Source: Sporolactobacillus nakayamae | GTDB lineage: Bacteria > Bacillota > Bacilli > Bacillales > Sporolactobacillaceae | Length of the DNA stretch: 64,000 bases | NCBI RefSeq assembly: GCF_900113325.1 | Contig: NZ_FOOY01000005.1 | Span: 120,177-184,176 of the forward strand | Direction: 5' to 3' | Shown: positions 52,139 through 60,511 of the stretch, piece after piece | Position numbering within the stretch: the stretch's first letter is position 1 | Layout: each line of letters starts with the position of its first letter | Position numbers and translations under genes: made by a program | The notes under the pieces: model-generated | Databases searched by the model: none | Seen by the model: the letters and a program-made list of their open reading frames with translations, nothing else | Told to the model about the DNA's origin: nothing

Positions 52139-52423
52139 ATACGTTCTTTTTGTATAAAAAAGCTGTGGAAACAAAACAAACCGCTTTATCGACTGGTTTC
52201 TGACGCTATTTTGGAAATAAGGCGTGATCCGGCTATTGGTGATGAAAAAAACTATAATTTAGCAGGTGTGCGTTCTCTTGATATCTATTATCAAAAGACA
52301 AATTATGAACTCGCTTATTCGATCGAACAAGATAAAGAAGGAAATGACGTGTTAGTCATTCTTTTCGGTTCCCGTGAAAACTTCTATGAGGTACTTAGAC
52401 GGTACATGAACTCTCTAAAATAA
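52139..52423 (+). pseudogene. RelE/YoeB-like toxin, 5' part lost
   Basis: An open frame with KKLWKQNKPLYRLVSDAILEIRRDPAIGDEKNYNLAGVRSLDIYYQKTNYELAYSIE and ILFGSRENFYEVLRRY. That is the body and end of a RelE-family toxin (about 80 residues). The first 10-15 residues are not in frame: a beginning ATGACCATTATACCC overlaps the antitoxin stop at 52020 and is separated from the body by the short element at 52055-52112. No start codon with a ribosome binding site serves the remaining frame. A terminator follows. Confidence 0.75.
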
Positions 52424-52429
52424 GCATGC

Positions 52430-52469
52430 AAAAAAGCGCCCAACCGAAATAAAGGTTAGGCGCTCTTTT
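52430..52469 (+). terminator. Rho-independent terminator
   Basis: AAAAAAGCGCCCAACC pairs with GGTTAGGCGCTCTTTT with one bulge; it ends the decayed toxin-antitoxin unit. Confidence 0.8.
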
Positions 52470-52656
52470 GCATAGTCAATGCTCACTTTACTTTTTGCCT
52501 TACTGAATCATTCATTTGAGGATGCAGAAGTTCCTAAGATTTTAGCTGCAGGTCTGCGAGCTGTGCGTGCTTCCGTCTCATTAAGATCTTCGGTTAATGC
52601 ATTTTTTTAGAGGCTTTTGGGACAGCCTCTTTATTAATGACATCGTTTTCTGAACA

Positions 52657-53907
52657 TCATCCATTTTCAACTTTGGCAGGCTTGCCAGCCTCAATCAATA
52701 CCTTATTTCTACCCATGAACAGAGCCAGTATTAGCATAATTGCACCTGTTCCGAGGAGCAGCCATTCAATTCGGATGACATCTGCAATCGGCCCAAAGAT
52801 CAGCATCCCTATTGGCATCATTGATGTGGAAATCATCCCCATCACCCCGAAAACACGACCCAAATAGTCTTCTTCGACTTTCTCCTGCAGGAGTACAGTC
52901 GTCGGCGTATTTAAGATCGGCATGGCCACACCGAATAGAGCCATAAAAGCAAGGTAGACCCAGAAGTTGAAAACGATCGCTCCTAACGCAAAGGTACATA
53001 GCCCCATCAACACGGCTGAAAAGGCCATTGTCTTCATTTTATTTTGAAAGCCTCCCCATGATGCGATGATCCCGCCACCTGCCATCATGCCGACGGAAAA
53101 GGCGATTTCAACCGCTGTCAAACGCCACACGTCGTCACCAAACGTACGCGTGACCTGCAGTGGAGTCAGAAAAGCTGCTGGTGCCATCAATACAAAGAAG
53201 ACAGCAAAGTACAAGAAGAAAATCTTCAGAAAGTCATGATTATTAACATAACGCAGACCTTCTTTAAAGTCGTTGAAGTAGCTTGTCGTCTGCTTCTTCA
53301 ATGCTTTTTCATGAACAGCTATCTTGACAAAGGCAAGCATTGTGCTGATTGCGATCGCTGCCGTAACGACATCAATAAAGAAAATCACTTCAATGGACGC
53401 CATGGTCAGCAGAGCGGCACTGACGATCGGCGAGACGAACATGATCACCGCTTGGATGCTGCCGTTCGTGCCGTTCACTTTCGTCAATTGATCCTTGGGT
53501 ACTATTTGCGGCAGAACTGCGCCGACTGCTGGTGTCTGGATCCCCGTTCCAAAGGCGCGAATCGCCGCCATAAGAAAGAGCAGCCAAATCGAATCAAATC
53601 CGGCTAGAAAGAAAATGGCTAGAATGAGTGTCGCCGTGGCGACCAACCCATCTGACAACATAATGATGTTTTTTCTGTTAAATCGATCCGCCCAAACCCC
53701 CGCGACGGGAGACAACAGAAAGGTCGGAATAAACCCGCAAATGATGTATACCGTCATCATCAACCCGGATCCTGTTCGCAGCGTGACATACCACATCATC
53801 GCGTATTGAACCAATGACGATCCAAAGAGCGATATCGTCTGACTGCTCAAAAAGAGGATAATATTCTTTAACCAATGCTCCTTCAGAGGAGAATTTATTT
53901 TATTCAC
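52657..53907 (-). CDS. Mef-like MFS drug exporter
   Basis: A 416-residue exporter of the DHA3 family that includes the macrolide pumps Mef(A)/Mef(E). It has 12 helices, with FGSSLVQYAMMWYVTLRTGSG in helix 1, GVWADRFNRKNII as the loop 2-3 motif and the PILNTPTTVLLQEKVEEDYLGRVFGV stretch that is conserved in this family. The start is GTG. Transcription begins far upstream and passes a leader peptide similar to that of mef(A) and a terminator, so expression is probably induced by macrolides or a related ribosome-binding drug. That is inference from family and leader. Confidence 0.88.
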   Translation of the reverse strand: MNKINSPLKEHWLKNIILFLSSQTISLFGSSLVQYAMMWYVTLRTGSGLMMTVYIICGFIPTFLLSPVAGVWADRFNRKNIIMLSDGLVATATLILAIFFLAGFDSIWLLFLMAAIRAFGTGIQTPAVGAVLPQIVPKDQLTKVNGTNGSIQAVIMFVSPIVSAALLTMASIEVIFFIDVVTAAIAISTMLAFVKIAVHEKALKKQTTSYFNDFKEGLRYVNNHDFLKIFFLYFAVFFVLMAPAAFLTPLQVTRTFGDDVWRLTAVEIAFSVGMMAGGGIIASWGGFQNKMKTMAFSAVLMGLCTFALGAIVFNFWVYLAFMALFGVAMPILNTPTTVLLQEKVEEDYLGRVFGVMGMISTSMMPIGMLIFGPIADVIRIEWLLLGTGAIMLILALFMGRNKVLIEAGKPAKVENG

Positions 53908-53971
53908 GGTGAATCACTCATTTCCATTTTTATTTTTAAATCAGCAGCGTGATTCGCCTGATTCAGGCATC

Positions 53972-54002
53972 AAAAAAGAGGGAAGAACTCTCCCCTCTTT
54001 TT
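53972..54002 (-). terminator. attenuator terminator in the Mef-like leader
   Basis: On the minus strand AAAAGAGGGG-AGAG-TTCT-TCCCTCTTTTTT forms a strong hairpin with a T run. It lies between the leader peptide and the exporter gene, 65 bp before the latter, and no gene ends here; therefore it must be a conditional terminator. Confidence 0.8.
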
Positions 54003-54089
54003 CATCACCTTTTTGATAAGGTTCCCTGAAAACAGACAGACCAATCCCACCCTACTCTGAGCACAGCCAGAGCTCTCAAACGTATTTAA

Positions 54090-54116
54090 TTAGCGAAATC
54101 TCATGTATGCTGTCAA
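54090..54116 (-). CDS. mef-type leader peptide MTAYMRFR
   Basis: Eight codons, TTG ACA GCA TAC ATG AGA TTT CGC, then TAA. GGAGG (54129-54125) lies 8 nt before the TTG. The product MTAYMRFR matches the macrolide-sensing leader of mef(A), which I remember as MTASMRLR, in six of eight positions and keeps the R-x-R (+X+) end where erythromycin stalls ribosomes. It lies upstream of a conditional terminator and a Mef-like exporter gene. The identification rests on the peptide, the ribosome binding site, the terminator and the gene together. Confidence 0.82.
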   Translation of the reverse strand: MTAYMRFR

Positions 54117-54151
54117 AGGGAAAACCTCCGAGTTCTTTTACCATTAATGTA

Positions 54152-54180
54152 ATTTTAACAAAGGAAGTGAGAGGCGACAA
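54152..54180 (-). promoter_or_regulatory. predicted promoter of the Mef-like gene
   Basis: On the minus strand TTGTCG (54180-54175) and TAAAAT (54157-54152) stand 17 nt apart, 36 nt before the leader start codon. The -35 box is only a fair match. Confidence 0.5.
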
Positions 54181-54217
54181 TAAATAAGGATGATTCCCTT
54201 TTAGATACGCGCCTGAC

Positions 54218-55282
54218 CTATTTAAGCAGGCATTGTGCTGCGGTCTTTTCATGAGTCAGCAGCCATTTCTTCCTTTCAACTCCACCGCCGTATCCGCCAA
54301 GAGTACCATCCGATTGAATCACTCGGTGACAGGGAACAATGATGGCGAGTTGATTGGCACCATTCGCATTTCCAATTGCGCGAACTGCCTTCGGATTCCC
54401 GATTAATCCGGCTATATCTTTGTACGTTGCGGTCTCACCCGTCCTAATAGTCAATAATTGTTTCCAAACACTTTTCTGAAAATCGGAACCCAGGAGCATA
54501 ATTGGTGTTTTAAATAGGGTTAAACCTTTATCAAAATAGTGATTGAGCTCACTTTCAATTTGATTTGATCGATCAGTCGTCCCTGGTATTATAGAGGCAT
54601 TTAGTCGATTTCTTAAACGTTCAATTTCTCTCTCCAATCCCCGTCTATCGGCAAATTCGAGTAAATAGAGAAAATTTTCGTCAACAATACTCACCATGGG
54701 ACCTAAAGGCGTATCAATCCAACTTGCGTAAAGTGTTATCATCTTTTTAGACATATTCGGTGTTCTGCCCATAATTTTAGAAAAAGCATCATGAAATCCG
54801 CTTGAAGAAGTATAGCCCAACTCAATTTGTGTATTAATGATTTTTTCTCCCGTGCGTATTGATTTCATTGCAATCCCCATTCTTCTTGCTCTGGCATACT
54901 GTACAAAAGTCATGTTGTAATTCTTCTTGAACTGTCTTCGTGCAGTCGCAGCATGGACACCCAGTTCGCTAAAATCAGAATCCTTCCATCTCTTTTCAGG
55001 ATTTTCTTCAACAAGCGCAACCATTTTTTGAACGAGCGGTGATTGGCCCTGAGGAAATGATAAGGGCTTGCATCGCTTGCATGGGCGGAAACCTGCTAAA
55101 AGTGCTTCCTCTGCAGTCTCAAAAAACAAGCAATTTTCATAGTTCGGCTTTCTTGCGGGGCAAGTTGCATGACAGAATACCCCGGTTGTTTTAATGGCGG
55201 CAAAAAAAATGCCATCAAAGGTTGAATCTCGATTAACCAGTGCTTGATAGTATTTTCTTTTCTTCGACTCATCGTTAATCAC
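54218..55282 (-). CDS. ada: bifunctional Ada: alkylphosphotriester/O6-methylguanine repair and regulator
   Basis: A protein of about 354 residues with the complete Ada layout. The N-terminal zinc domain (FFAAIKTTGVFCHATCPARKPNYENCLFF...RPCKRCKP) takes methyl groups from phosphotriesters on its first cysteine. An AraC-type DNA-binding middle part follows. The C-terminal methyltransferase domain has PCHRVI as active site, followed by YGGGVERKKWLL. In B. subtilis these functions are split between AdaA and AdaB; here they are fused as in E. coli. The GTG at 55282 with GAGGTG is preferred. Confidence 0.93.
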   Translation of the reverse strand: MINDESKKRKYYQALVNRDSTFDGIFFAAIKTTGVFCHATCPARKPNYENCLFFETAEEALLAGFRPCKRCKPLSFPQGQSPLVQKMVALVEENPEKRWKDSDFSELGVHAATARRQFKKNYNMTFVQYARARRMGIAMKSIRTGEKIINTQIELGYTSSSGFHDAFSKIMGRTPNMSKKMITLYASWIDTPLGPMVSIVDENFLYLLEFADRRGLEREIERLRNRLNASIIPGTTDRSNQIESELNHYFDKGLTLFKTPIMLLGSDFQKSVWKQLLTIRTGETATYKDIAGLIGNPKAVRAIGNANGANQLAIIVPCHRVIQSDGTLGGYGGGVERKKWLLTHEKTAAQCLLK

Positions 55283-55449
55283 CGCCAAGCACCTCGTTTC
55301 GATTTAAAAAAGCTACTGGTGTTATCATTAGTTAAATTATAGCGGCAATCCCATTATGGAGCATACGAAAAATGAACATCTATTTGTTCAAAGACTATCT
55401 TAACTACTGCAAATGAGCACAAGCCTACGGGAATTCTATGGCGCAAAAA

Positions 55450-55491
55450 AAGAGCTGCCTCAAAGTCAAAATGACTGATCAGACAGCTCTT
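55450..55491 (-). terminator. Rho-independent terminator of the siderophore/reductase operon
   Basis: On the minus strand AAGAGCTGTCT pairs with AGGCAGCTCTT and a run of seven T residues follows. It lies directly after the reductase gene. Confidence 0.8.
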
Positions 55492-55495
55492 GCAT

Positions 55496-56497
55496 TTAGT
55501 CTAGTTGTTCACGCCATCGTTCATGATGGGTACTGACCATCGCCTGGGACGGTGCCTCGGGATCCAAGTCCTGTTTGATGCTGTTCACGGCAATCGGTCC
55601 TTCAACAAAGCCGGCGGCGATTAAGTAAACCTTTTGCGCGTATGATGCGGCGTTACCAATCGCGAAAATACCTTTAATTAAGGACTCCATTCGTGAATCA
55701 ACGACAATACCGTTATTCTCCAGAGACAGTCCCCATCGCTCAATTCCTCCAAGCCCATATTGGAAGCCATGATTCACAATAAGCGCGTCGGCCCGGATCT
55801 TCTCTGCTTTATCCGCAGCGCGCACCGTAACAGATTCCAGCTTCTCTGAACCTGACAGCGCGACAATCTCGGAATCAAGCAATACATCAACTGAATGGCT
55901 CTTCAGCCGTTCAACCTGATGCTCGAGCGCACGAGTAAATTGCTCACCTCTGTAGACAATAGTTACTTTCCGACAAATCGGCGCAAGTTCCGCCGCCCAG
56001 TCGAGTGCTCCGTCACCGCCGCCGGAGATGACCACGTCCTTACCGGAAAACTGTTTCAAGTGGCGCACGGCATAAAAGAGACCGCTGCCTTCAAATCGCT
56101 CAGCCCCTTCAAGCTGCAGCTTATTGACATCAAAGGTTCCGCACCCAACTGCTAGGATGATTTTGCGTGTATGATGCACATCACCATTCGTACTGATCAG
56201 GTTAAATGTGCCGTCCTCTCGTTTCTCCAAGCGGTCGATGACCTGATTGGTTACAATCTTTGGCTGGAATGTTTCCGCTTGACGGGTTAACTGCTCAACT
56301 AACGCCTCACCTGTAATGGTGACTACACCACCAACGTCATAGATCGTTTTTTCCGGATAGAAATGAGTAATGACGCCGCCTAATTCATTTTTCGCTTCGA
56401 TGATTTTCGTCTTTAAAGCACGCATACCACTGTAGAAGGCTGTATAGAGACCGGCAGGCCCTCCGCCGATGATGGTTACGTCATATAGATCGGACAT
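55496..56497 (-). CDS. ferredoxin/flavodoxin-NADP+ reductase, YumC type
   Basis: A 333-residue flavoprotein of the thioredoxin-reductase-like FNR class. DVTIIGGGPAGLYTAFYSGMR binds FAD, DVVISGGGDGALDWAAEL binds NADPH, and the CxxC redox pair of true thioredoxin reductases is absent. AIGNAASYAQKVYLIAAGFVEGPIAVNSI is the family end. It reduces ferredoxin or flavodoxin. As the last gene behind a siderophore transporter it may supply electrons to release iron; this is inference. AAGGAG precedes the ATG. Confidence 0.9.
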   Translation of the reverse strand: MSDLYDVTIIGGGPAGLYTAFYSGMRALKTKIIEAKNELGGVITHFYPEKTIYDVGGVVTITGEALVEQLTRQAETFQPKIVTNQVIDRLEKREDGTFNLISTNGDVHHTRKIILAVGCGTFDVNKLQLEGAERFEGSGLFYAVRHLKQFSGKDVVISGGGDGALDWAAELAPICRKVTIVYRGEQFTRALEHQVERLKSHSVDVLLDSEIVALSGSEKLESVTVRAADKAEKIRADALIVNHGFQYGLGGIERWGLSLENNGIVVDSRMESLIKGIFAIGNAASYAQKVYLIAAGFVEGPIAVNSIKQDLDPEAPSQAMVSTHHERWREQLD

Positions 56498-56561
56498 GAG
56501 TAAGCTCCTTTACTGAAAAATTTCTTGAACGACGTCCACAGTCAATGGAGCCCTGATTCAA

Positions 56562-57578
56562 TTATTTGTATAAATCCGGGTACATTTCTTTCGCTAGTGT
56601 ATCCAGGCCATCGAGCGTGTTGTAGCTGTAGCTGAACAGATAATTGTAGTCCATGCTATATATTTTTTTGTTTTTGATGGCTTTCATACTGGACAGCTTT
56701 GGATTTGTGTAAAGAGCCTTTTTCATCTTACTTCCGTCCGCTCCCCAATCCAGAACAATCAGCACATCCGGGTTGGTTTTCACCAGCGTTTCAACGCTGA
56801 CGTTGCCATTTATATTTTGGAAGACATTACTCAGTTTGACCATCTTGAATGCGTTATTGAAGAAGGTCTCACCATAGGCAGAATAGACGTAAACTTCTTT
56901 TGGATCGGACATATGCAGGTAAGCAAAGGTTTGCGGCTTTTTAATTTTCGATAATTGTGCCGTAATCTTTTTCTGATGTGTCTTTAGTTTATTGGAAAAT
57001 GCCTTGGCTTTATCTTGGACGTTGAAAATTTTCCCGAGATTATCAATGTCTTTGTAAATGTCATCATACGTACCGCCGCGAATCGAGGACTTAAGCGCGT
57101 AAGTAGTGACGCCCATAGAATTCAACGAATCGACCGTACCAACTCCCCAGTCGGCATTGTCAAACAAATCGCCGCGGCTGACAATAATGTCCGGATTGGT
57201 TCCGATCGCCACTTCTTTGCCAACATAAGAACTGCCAAGTTTCTTCAACGAATTATACTGTTTCTCAACCGATGTGTCCGCAGCGCCAAAGTTGCCGCCG
57301 ACCCCGACAATCCTGTCTTTCAAGCCAAGATGAAGAAGCAGTTCGGCTACCGTACGTGTTGTCGCCATCACACGCTTCGGTTCCTTCTTCACTACTTGAT
57401 CCTTCTTCTTCCAATCCTTTCCGCCTTCTGCCTTCGTATAGTTATGAATAGTCAGCGGATAGTGCGATTTGCTGCTCTTTGCAGCCTTGTCCGATCCGTC
57501 ATTTGTTGCTGAATTCCCACAGCCGGCAAGCAGCAAGAGCGCTGTCAATCCGCAGGCAAGTAATTTTTTCTTTTTCAT
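56562..57578 (-). CDS. siderophore/iron ABC transporter lipoprotein (FecB/BtuF type)
   Basis: A protein of about 338 residues. The lipoprotein signal ends in the lipobox LLLLAGCGN, so it is anchored outside the membrane. The periplasmic-binding-protein-2 domain follows with KRVMATTRTVAELLLHLGLKDRIVGVGG and NPDIIVSRG. It catches an iron chelate or similar ligand. GAGGAGGATCATC stands before the ATG at 57578. It is the third gene after permease and ATPase. Confidence 0.92.
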   Translation of the reverse strand: MKKKKLLACGLTALLLLAGCGNSATNDGSDKAAKSSKSHYPLTIHNYTKAEGGKDWKKKDQVVKKEPKRVMATTRTVAELLLHLGLKDRIVGVGGNFGAADTSVEKQYNSLKKLGSSYVGKEVAIGTNPDIIVSRGDLFDNADWGVGTVDSLNSMGVTTYALKSSIRGGTYDDIYKDIDNLGKIFNVQDKAKAFSNKLKTHQKKITAQLSKIKKPQTFAYLHMSDPKEVYVYSAYGETFFNNAFKMVKLSNVFQNINGNVSVETLVKTNPDVLIVLDWGADGSKMKKALYTNPKLSSMKAIKNKKIYSMDYNYLFSYSYNTLDGLDTLAKEMYPDLYK

Positions 57579-57589
57579 GATGATCCTCC

Positions 57590-58351
57590 TCATACTCCGT
57601 AGGCAAAGCCTAATCGTTTGGTTACTGGATTTATATAAGTCTGGCATTTGATTTGATAGAGTGCTTCAACAGTTTCAGGCGTCAGTACTTCTTCCGGTCT
57701 CCCGTGCGCATAAATCTCGCCGTCTTTAACCGCATACAGATAGTCGCAGTACATCACGGCCAGCTCTAAATCATGGAGTGCCGCAAGTACGCTGATTCCG
57801 AGCTGCTTCACGCAAGATAGAATTTCAAACTGATAGCGGATGTCCAGATGGTTCGTTGGTTCATCAAGAATCATCAATTGCGGCTGCTGGACAATGGTGC
57901 GCGCAAGAATAACCCGTTGCTTCTCACCGCCGGACAGCGACAGGTAGCTGCGCGTTCGATAGTCTTGCAATCGCGTCCGCCTCAATGCTTCTTCGACAAT
58001 CTCATAATCATCCGCTTGATCGGATTCCAGCAATTTCTTGTGCGGCGTACGTCCAAGAAGCACCATTTGCTCAACAGTTAAATCAAAGCTCATTTCATTG
58101 AACTGTCCGACAACGCCCAAGTGCTGCGACACCTTTTTCTCCGAACTCTTTAAGACATTAAGGTCGCCTAAAAAAACGCTTCCGCTCTGGGGAGTCAAGC
58201 TCTTATAGATACTTTTAAGCAGTGTCGACTTCCCGCAGCCGTTCGGTCCAATCAGTCCGACAAACTGCTTGTTTTTCACAAAGACCGAGGCATTTTTAAT
58301 AATTTCTTTTTTGCCCATTCGCACGTGCAGTTCTTTTGCCGTAAGTTCCAT
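57590..58351 (-). CDS. iron-chelate ABC transporter ATPase (FecE type)
   Basis: A 253-residue ATPase. Walker A is GPNGCGKST, the signature YLSLSGGEKQRVILAR and Walker B LMILDEPTNHLD, all intact. It energises uptake through the FecCD-type permease whose gene ends 3 bp upstream. It begins with ATG. Confidence 0.94.
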   Translation of the reverse strand: MELTAKELHVRMGKKEIIKNASVFVKNKQFVGLIGPNGCGKSTLLKSIYKSLTPQSGSVFLGDLNVLKSSEKKVSQHLGVVGQFNEMSFDLTVEQMVLLGRTPHKKLLESDQADDYEIVEEALRRTRLQDYRTRSYLSLSGGEKQRVILARTIVQQPQLMILDEPTNHLDIRYQFEILSCVKQLGISVLAALHDLELAVMYCDYLYAVKDGEIYAHGRPEEVLTPETVEALYQIKCQTYINPVTKRLGFAYGV

Positions 58352-58354
58352 TCC

Positions 58355-59434
58355 TCAGCCTCCGAAGTTATAGCCTTTTTTCACAATCATATAGATGAAG
58401 AGCGGTGAACCGATCACTGAGGTGATGATCCCGATCGGAAGGTCAACATTGGGAACCAGCGTCCGGGACAAGATGTCTGCCCAGATGAGAAAGAGACCGC
58501 CTAAGAGCAGCGTCGCCGGCATCAAACGTTTATGGTCCGCGCCGAAGAGCCCGCGGCAAATGTGCGGAACAATGAGTCCGACAAAGCCAATTGTTCCGGA
58601 ATAAGCGACCATTGTTCCCGTGATCAACGCTGCGAGCACCATGTAAATCTTACGAAACGCGCTTAGATTAATCCCAAGCGTCACCGCTGATTCATCACCG
58701 AGCAGCATCGTGTTCAGAACGCGGTGCTGGAAGAGAAAAATGCCGCACCCAAGCAGCACGACGATTGTTAAAATCGGCACCTTGTCCCAGCTTGACGGAG
58801 CAAGACTCCCCATTGACCAGAAGGCAACCTGCTGCACACCCTCCGCATTGTTGGCGAAAAAAATCACAAGACTTGAGAGCGAGCTGCAAAAGGCACCGAC
58901 GACGACGCCCGAGAGTACAAGCTTCACCGAGGTCGCTTTCCCACCAATACTCGAGAGTAGAAGCACTGCGGCAGATGTGATAACCGCGCCGACAAATGCG
59001 CCGAAAGCTACCCCGAAGTTGGCGAAGAATGCGCTGGCTCCGAAACCAATCAAAATTGCGATCGTTGCGCCAAGAGAAGCCCCGGAAGAGATGCCGATAA
59101 TATATGGATCCGCAAGCGGGTTCTGCACAACAGCCTGCATCACGGTCCCGCATAGAGAAAGGCCCATACCGATCAGCAAAGCAAAAATCACGCGCGGCAT
59201 TCGGATCTGATAGATGATGTTGAAATAAGATTCGTTTCCTACTGCATCCGGAGAACCCAACCTGCCATTTGTAAGCACGTGCAGTAGGATATTCATCGAT
59301 TGCCTGAATGGAATATGTACTTGTCCAATTGATACGGAATATACTGCTGATAGGGCAATCAAAAAGAGTAGGAACAATATAATCGGAAAATAAAAATAGC
59401 CGATTCGATCACTCCTAACTCTGTGCTTGACCAA
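58355..59434 (-). CDS. iron-chelate ABC transporter permease (FecCD type)
   Basis: A permease of about 359 residues with some ten helices. QIRMPRVIFALLIGMGLSLCGTVMQAVVQNPLADPYIIGISSGASLGA is the best-conserved FecCD stretch, and GTIGFVGLIVPHICRGLFG the coupling loop. Only one permease gene is present, so it should work as a homodimer. GGAGAGGTGATTTC before the TTG at 59434 marks the start; the frame is open to 59515, across the Fur box. Confidence 0.93.
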   Translation of the reverse strand: MVKHRVRSDRIGYFYFPIILFLLFLIALSAVYSVSIGQVHIPFRQSMNILLHVLTNGRLGSPDAVGNESYFNIIYQIRMPRVIFALLIGMGLSLCGTVMQAVVQNPLADPYIIGISSGASLGATIAILIGFGASAFFANFGVAFGAFVGAVITSAAVLLLSSIGGKATSVKLVLSGVVVGAFCSSLSSLVIFFANNAEGVQQVAFWSMGSLAPSSWDKVPILTIVVLLGCGIFLFQHRVLNTMLLGDESAVTLGINLSAFRKIYMVLAALITGTMVAYSGTIGFVGLIVPHICRGLFGADHKRLMPATLLLGGLFLIWADILSRTLVPNVDLPIGIITSVIGSPLFIYMIVKKGYNFGG

Positions 59435-59460
59435 AGAAATCACCTCTCCACAATTCAAGT

Positions 59461-59479
59461 GATAATGATTATCATTATC
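59461..59479. promoter_or_regulatory. Fur box
   Basis: GATAATGATTATCATTATC agrees with the 19-bp Fur consensus at every position. It lies 27 bp before the permease start, so iron-loaded Fur should repress the permease-ATPase-lipoprotein-reductase operon. Confidence 0.92.
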
Positions 59480-59696
59480 TCTTATGATTTTAAGGCATAA
59501 TGTACCAAAAAACAAGACTTATTTGTGATTATCATCACACTAGAAAAGTTCCGTTAATAAATGAGTATGCTCACATGACTCCTTACCGTCATTCAGCTTT
59601 CAAAAAAATCAAGCAAAAAAAGAACCCGCTCACTTTTGAACGCGTTCTGATGCACGCATTACGGCACCATGTGTGACGTGATGTGTACTCTACAAA

Positions 59697-59798
59697 TTTA
59701 TCGAGCACTTTAAATTGTTTATCGAGCGTTTTCAGCATTTTATCGAGCGTTTCCAACGATTTATCGAGCACTTTGAGATCTTTATCGAGCGTTTATCG
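59697..59798. repeat. 21-bp tandem repeats (TTTATCGAGCR...)
   Basis: Four 21-bp units beginning TTTATCGAGC follow at 59697, 59718, 59739 and 59760, with partial ones at 59781 and 59792. The second half of the unit varies. On the minus strand the 21-nt period gives heptads LDKxxxx, an artificial coiled-coil-like frame without ribosome binding site. They lie in the 300-bp gap behind the acetyltransferase gene. Confidence 0.8.
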
Positions 59799-59841
59799 AG
59801 TTGAGCAATTTGATCAAATGTTCATGCATGAAGCATTCCTT

Positions 59842-60402
59842 TTATTCTTCGATTTTCTTTATAATTCTCGCTGGATTGCCGGCGACAACTACATTATCCG
59901 GCACGTCCTTGGTGACGACTGAACCTGATCCGACAACGACATTATTACCAATCGTAACCCCAGGATTAATCACGGCCCGCCCGCCGATCCAAACATTATC
60001 GCCAATTGTTACCGGCTTCCCAAATTCCACACCCGATGTACGCAGTTTCGCATTAAGCGGGTGCGCCGCAGTATAAATATGAACACCCGGAGCACACATG
60101 CAGTTATCTCCAATGCGAATCTCGCATATATCTAAAAAGACACAATCAAAATTCGCATAAAAATGGTCGCCGACATGGATGTTGTAGCCATAATCACAAT
60201 GAAACGTTGGCTCAATGTATAACTTTTCTCCGGTCGACCCGAAGAGCTGTTTTAATAATCCCCTTCTCTTATCTCGCTCTGTTTCGAGCGTTCCATTATA
60301 TAATCGTGTCAGCCTCCGCGCATTCAATCGATCGCTTATTAATATCGAATCCAACGCGTCATACAACTCACCGTTGATCATTTTTTCTTTTTCGGTTGTC
60401 AT
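59842..60402 (-). CDS. maltose/galactoside O-acetyltransferase (Maa/LacA type)
   Basis: A protein of about 186 residues with a left-handed beta-helix. The N-terminal Mac domain ([31 protein letters not shown]) is followed by hexapeptide repeats ([20 protein letters not shown] with the catalytic His, [32 protein letters not shown]). It acetylates sugars with acetyl-CoA. AAAAAAGGGGTC stands before the ATG at 60402; the frame extends to 60474. Confidence 0.93.
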   Translation of the reverse strand: MTTEKEKMINGELYDALDSILISDRLNARRLTRLYNGTLETERDKRRGLLKQLFGSTGEKLYIEPTFHCDYGYNIHVGDHFYANFDCVFLDICEIRIGDNCMCAPGVHIYTAAHPLNAKLRTSGVEFGKPVTIGDNVWIGGRAVINPGVTIGNNVVVGSGSVVTKDVPDNVVVAGNPARIIKKIEE

Positions 60403-60511
60403 TAATTTGACCCCTTTTTTGGATTTCATGAAAAACTCGGCGGCCGAAGTCCGAGTGAATCGGATTTTAACCACCGAGCCTATTACAAATAGCCTAGTTT
60501 TGCCTGATTAA

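Noticed and set aside
54090-54116. Reading TTGACA at 54116-54111 as a -35 box with the -10 box in CTAATT
   Set aside because: The same bases are the first codons of the leader peptide with a well-placed ribosome binding site, and a separate promoter fits 36 nt upstream.
59589-59771. Coiled-coil-like 60-residue frame LDKxxxx
   Set aside because: The heptads come from the 21-bp DNA repeat; no ribosome binding site and the end falls in non-coding DNA.
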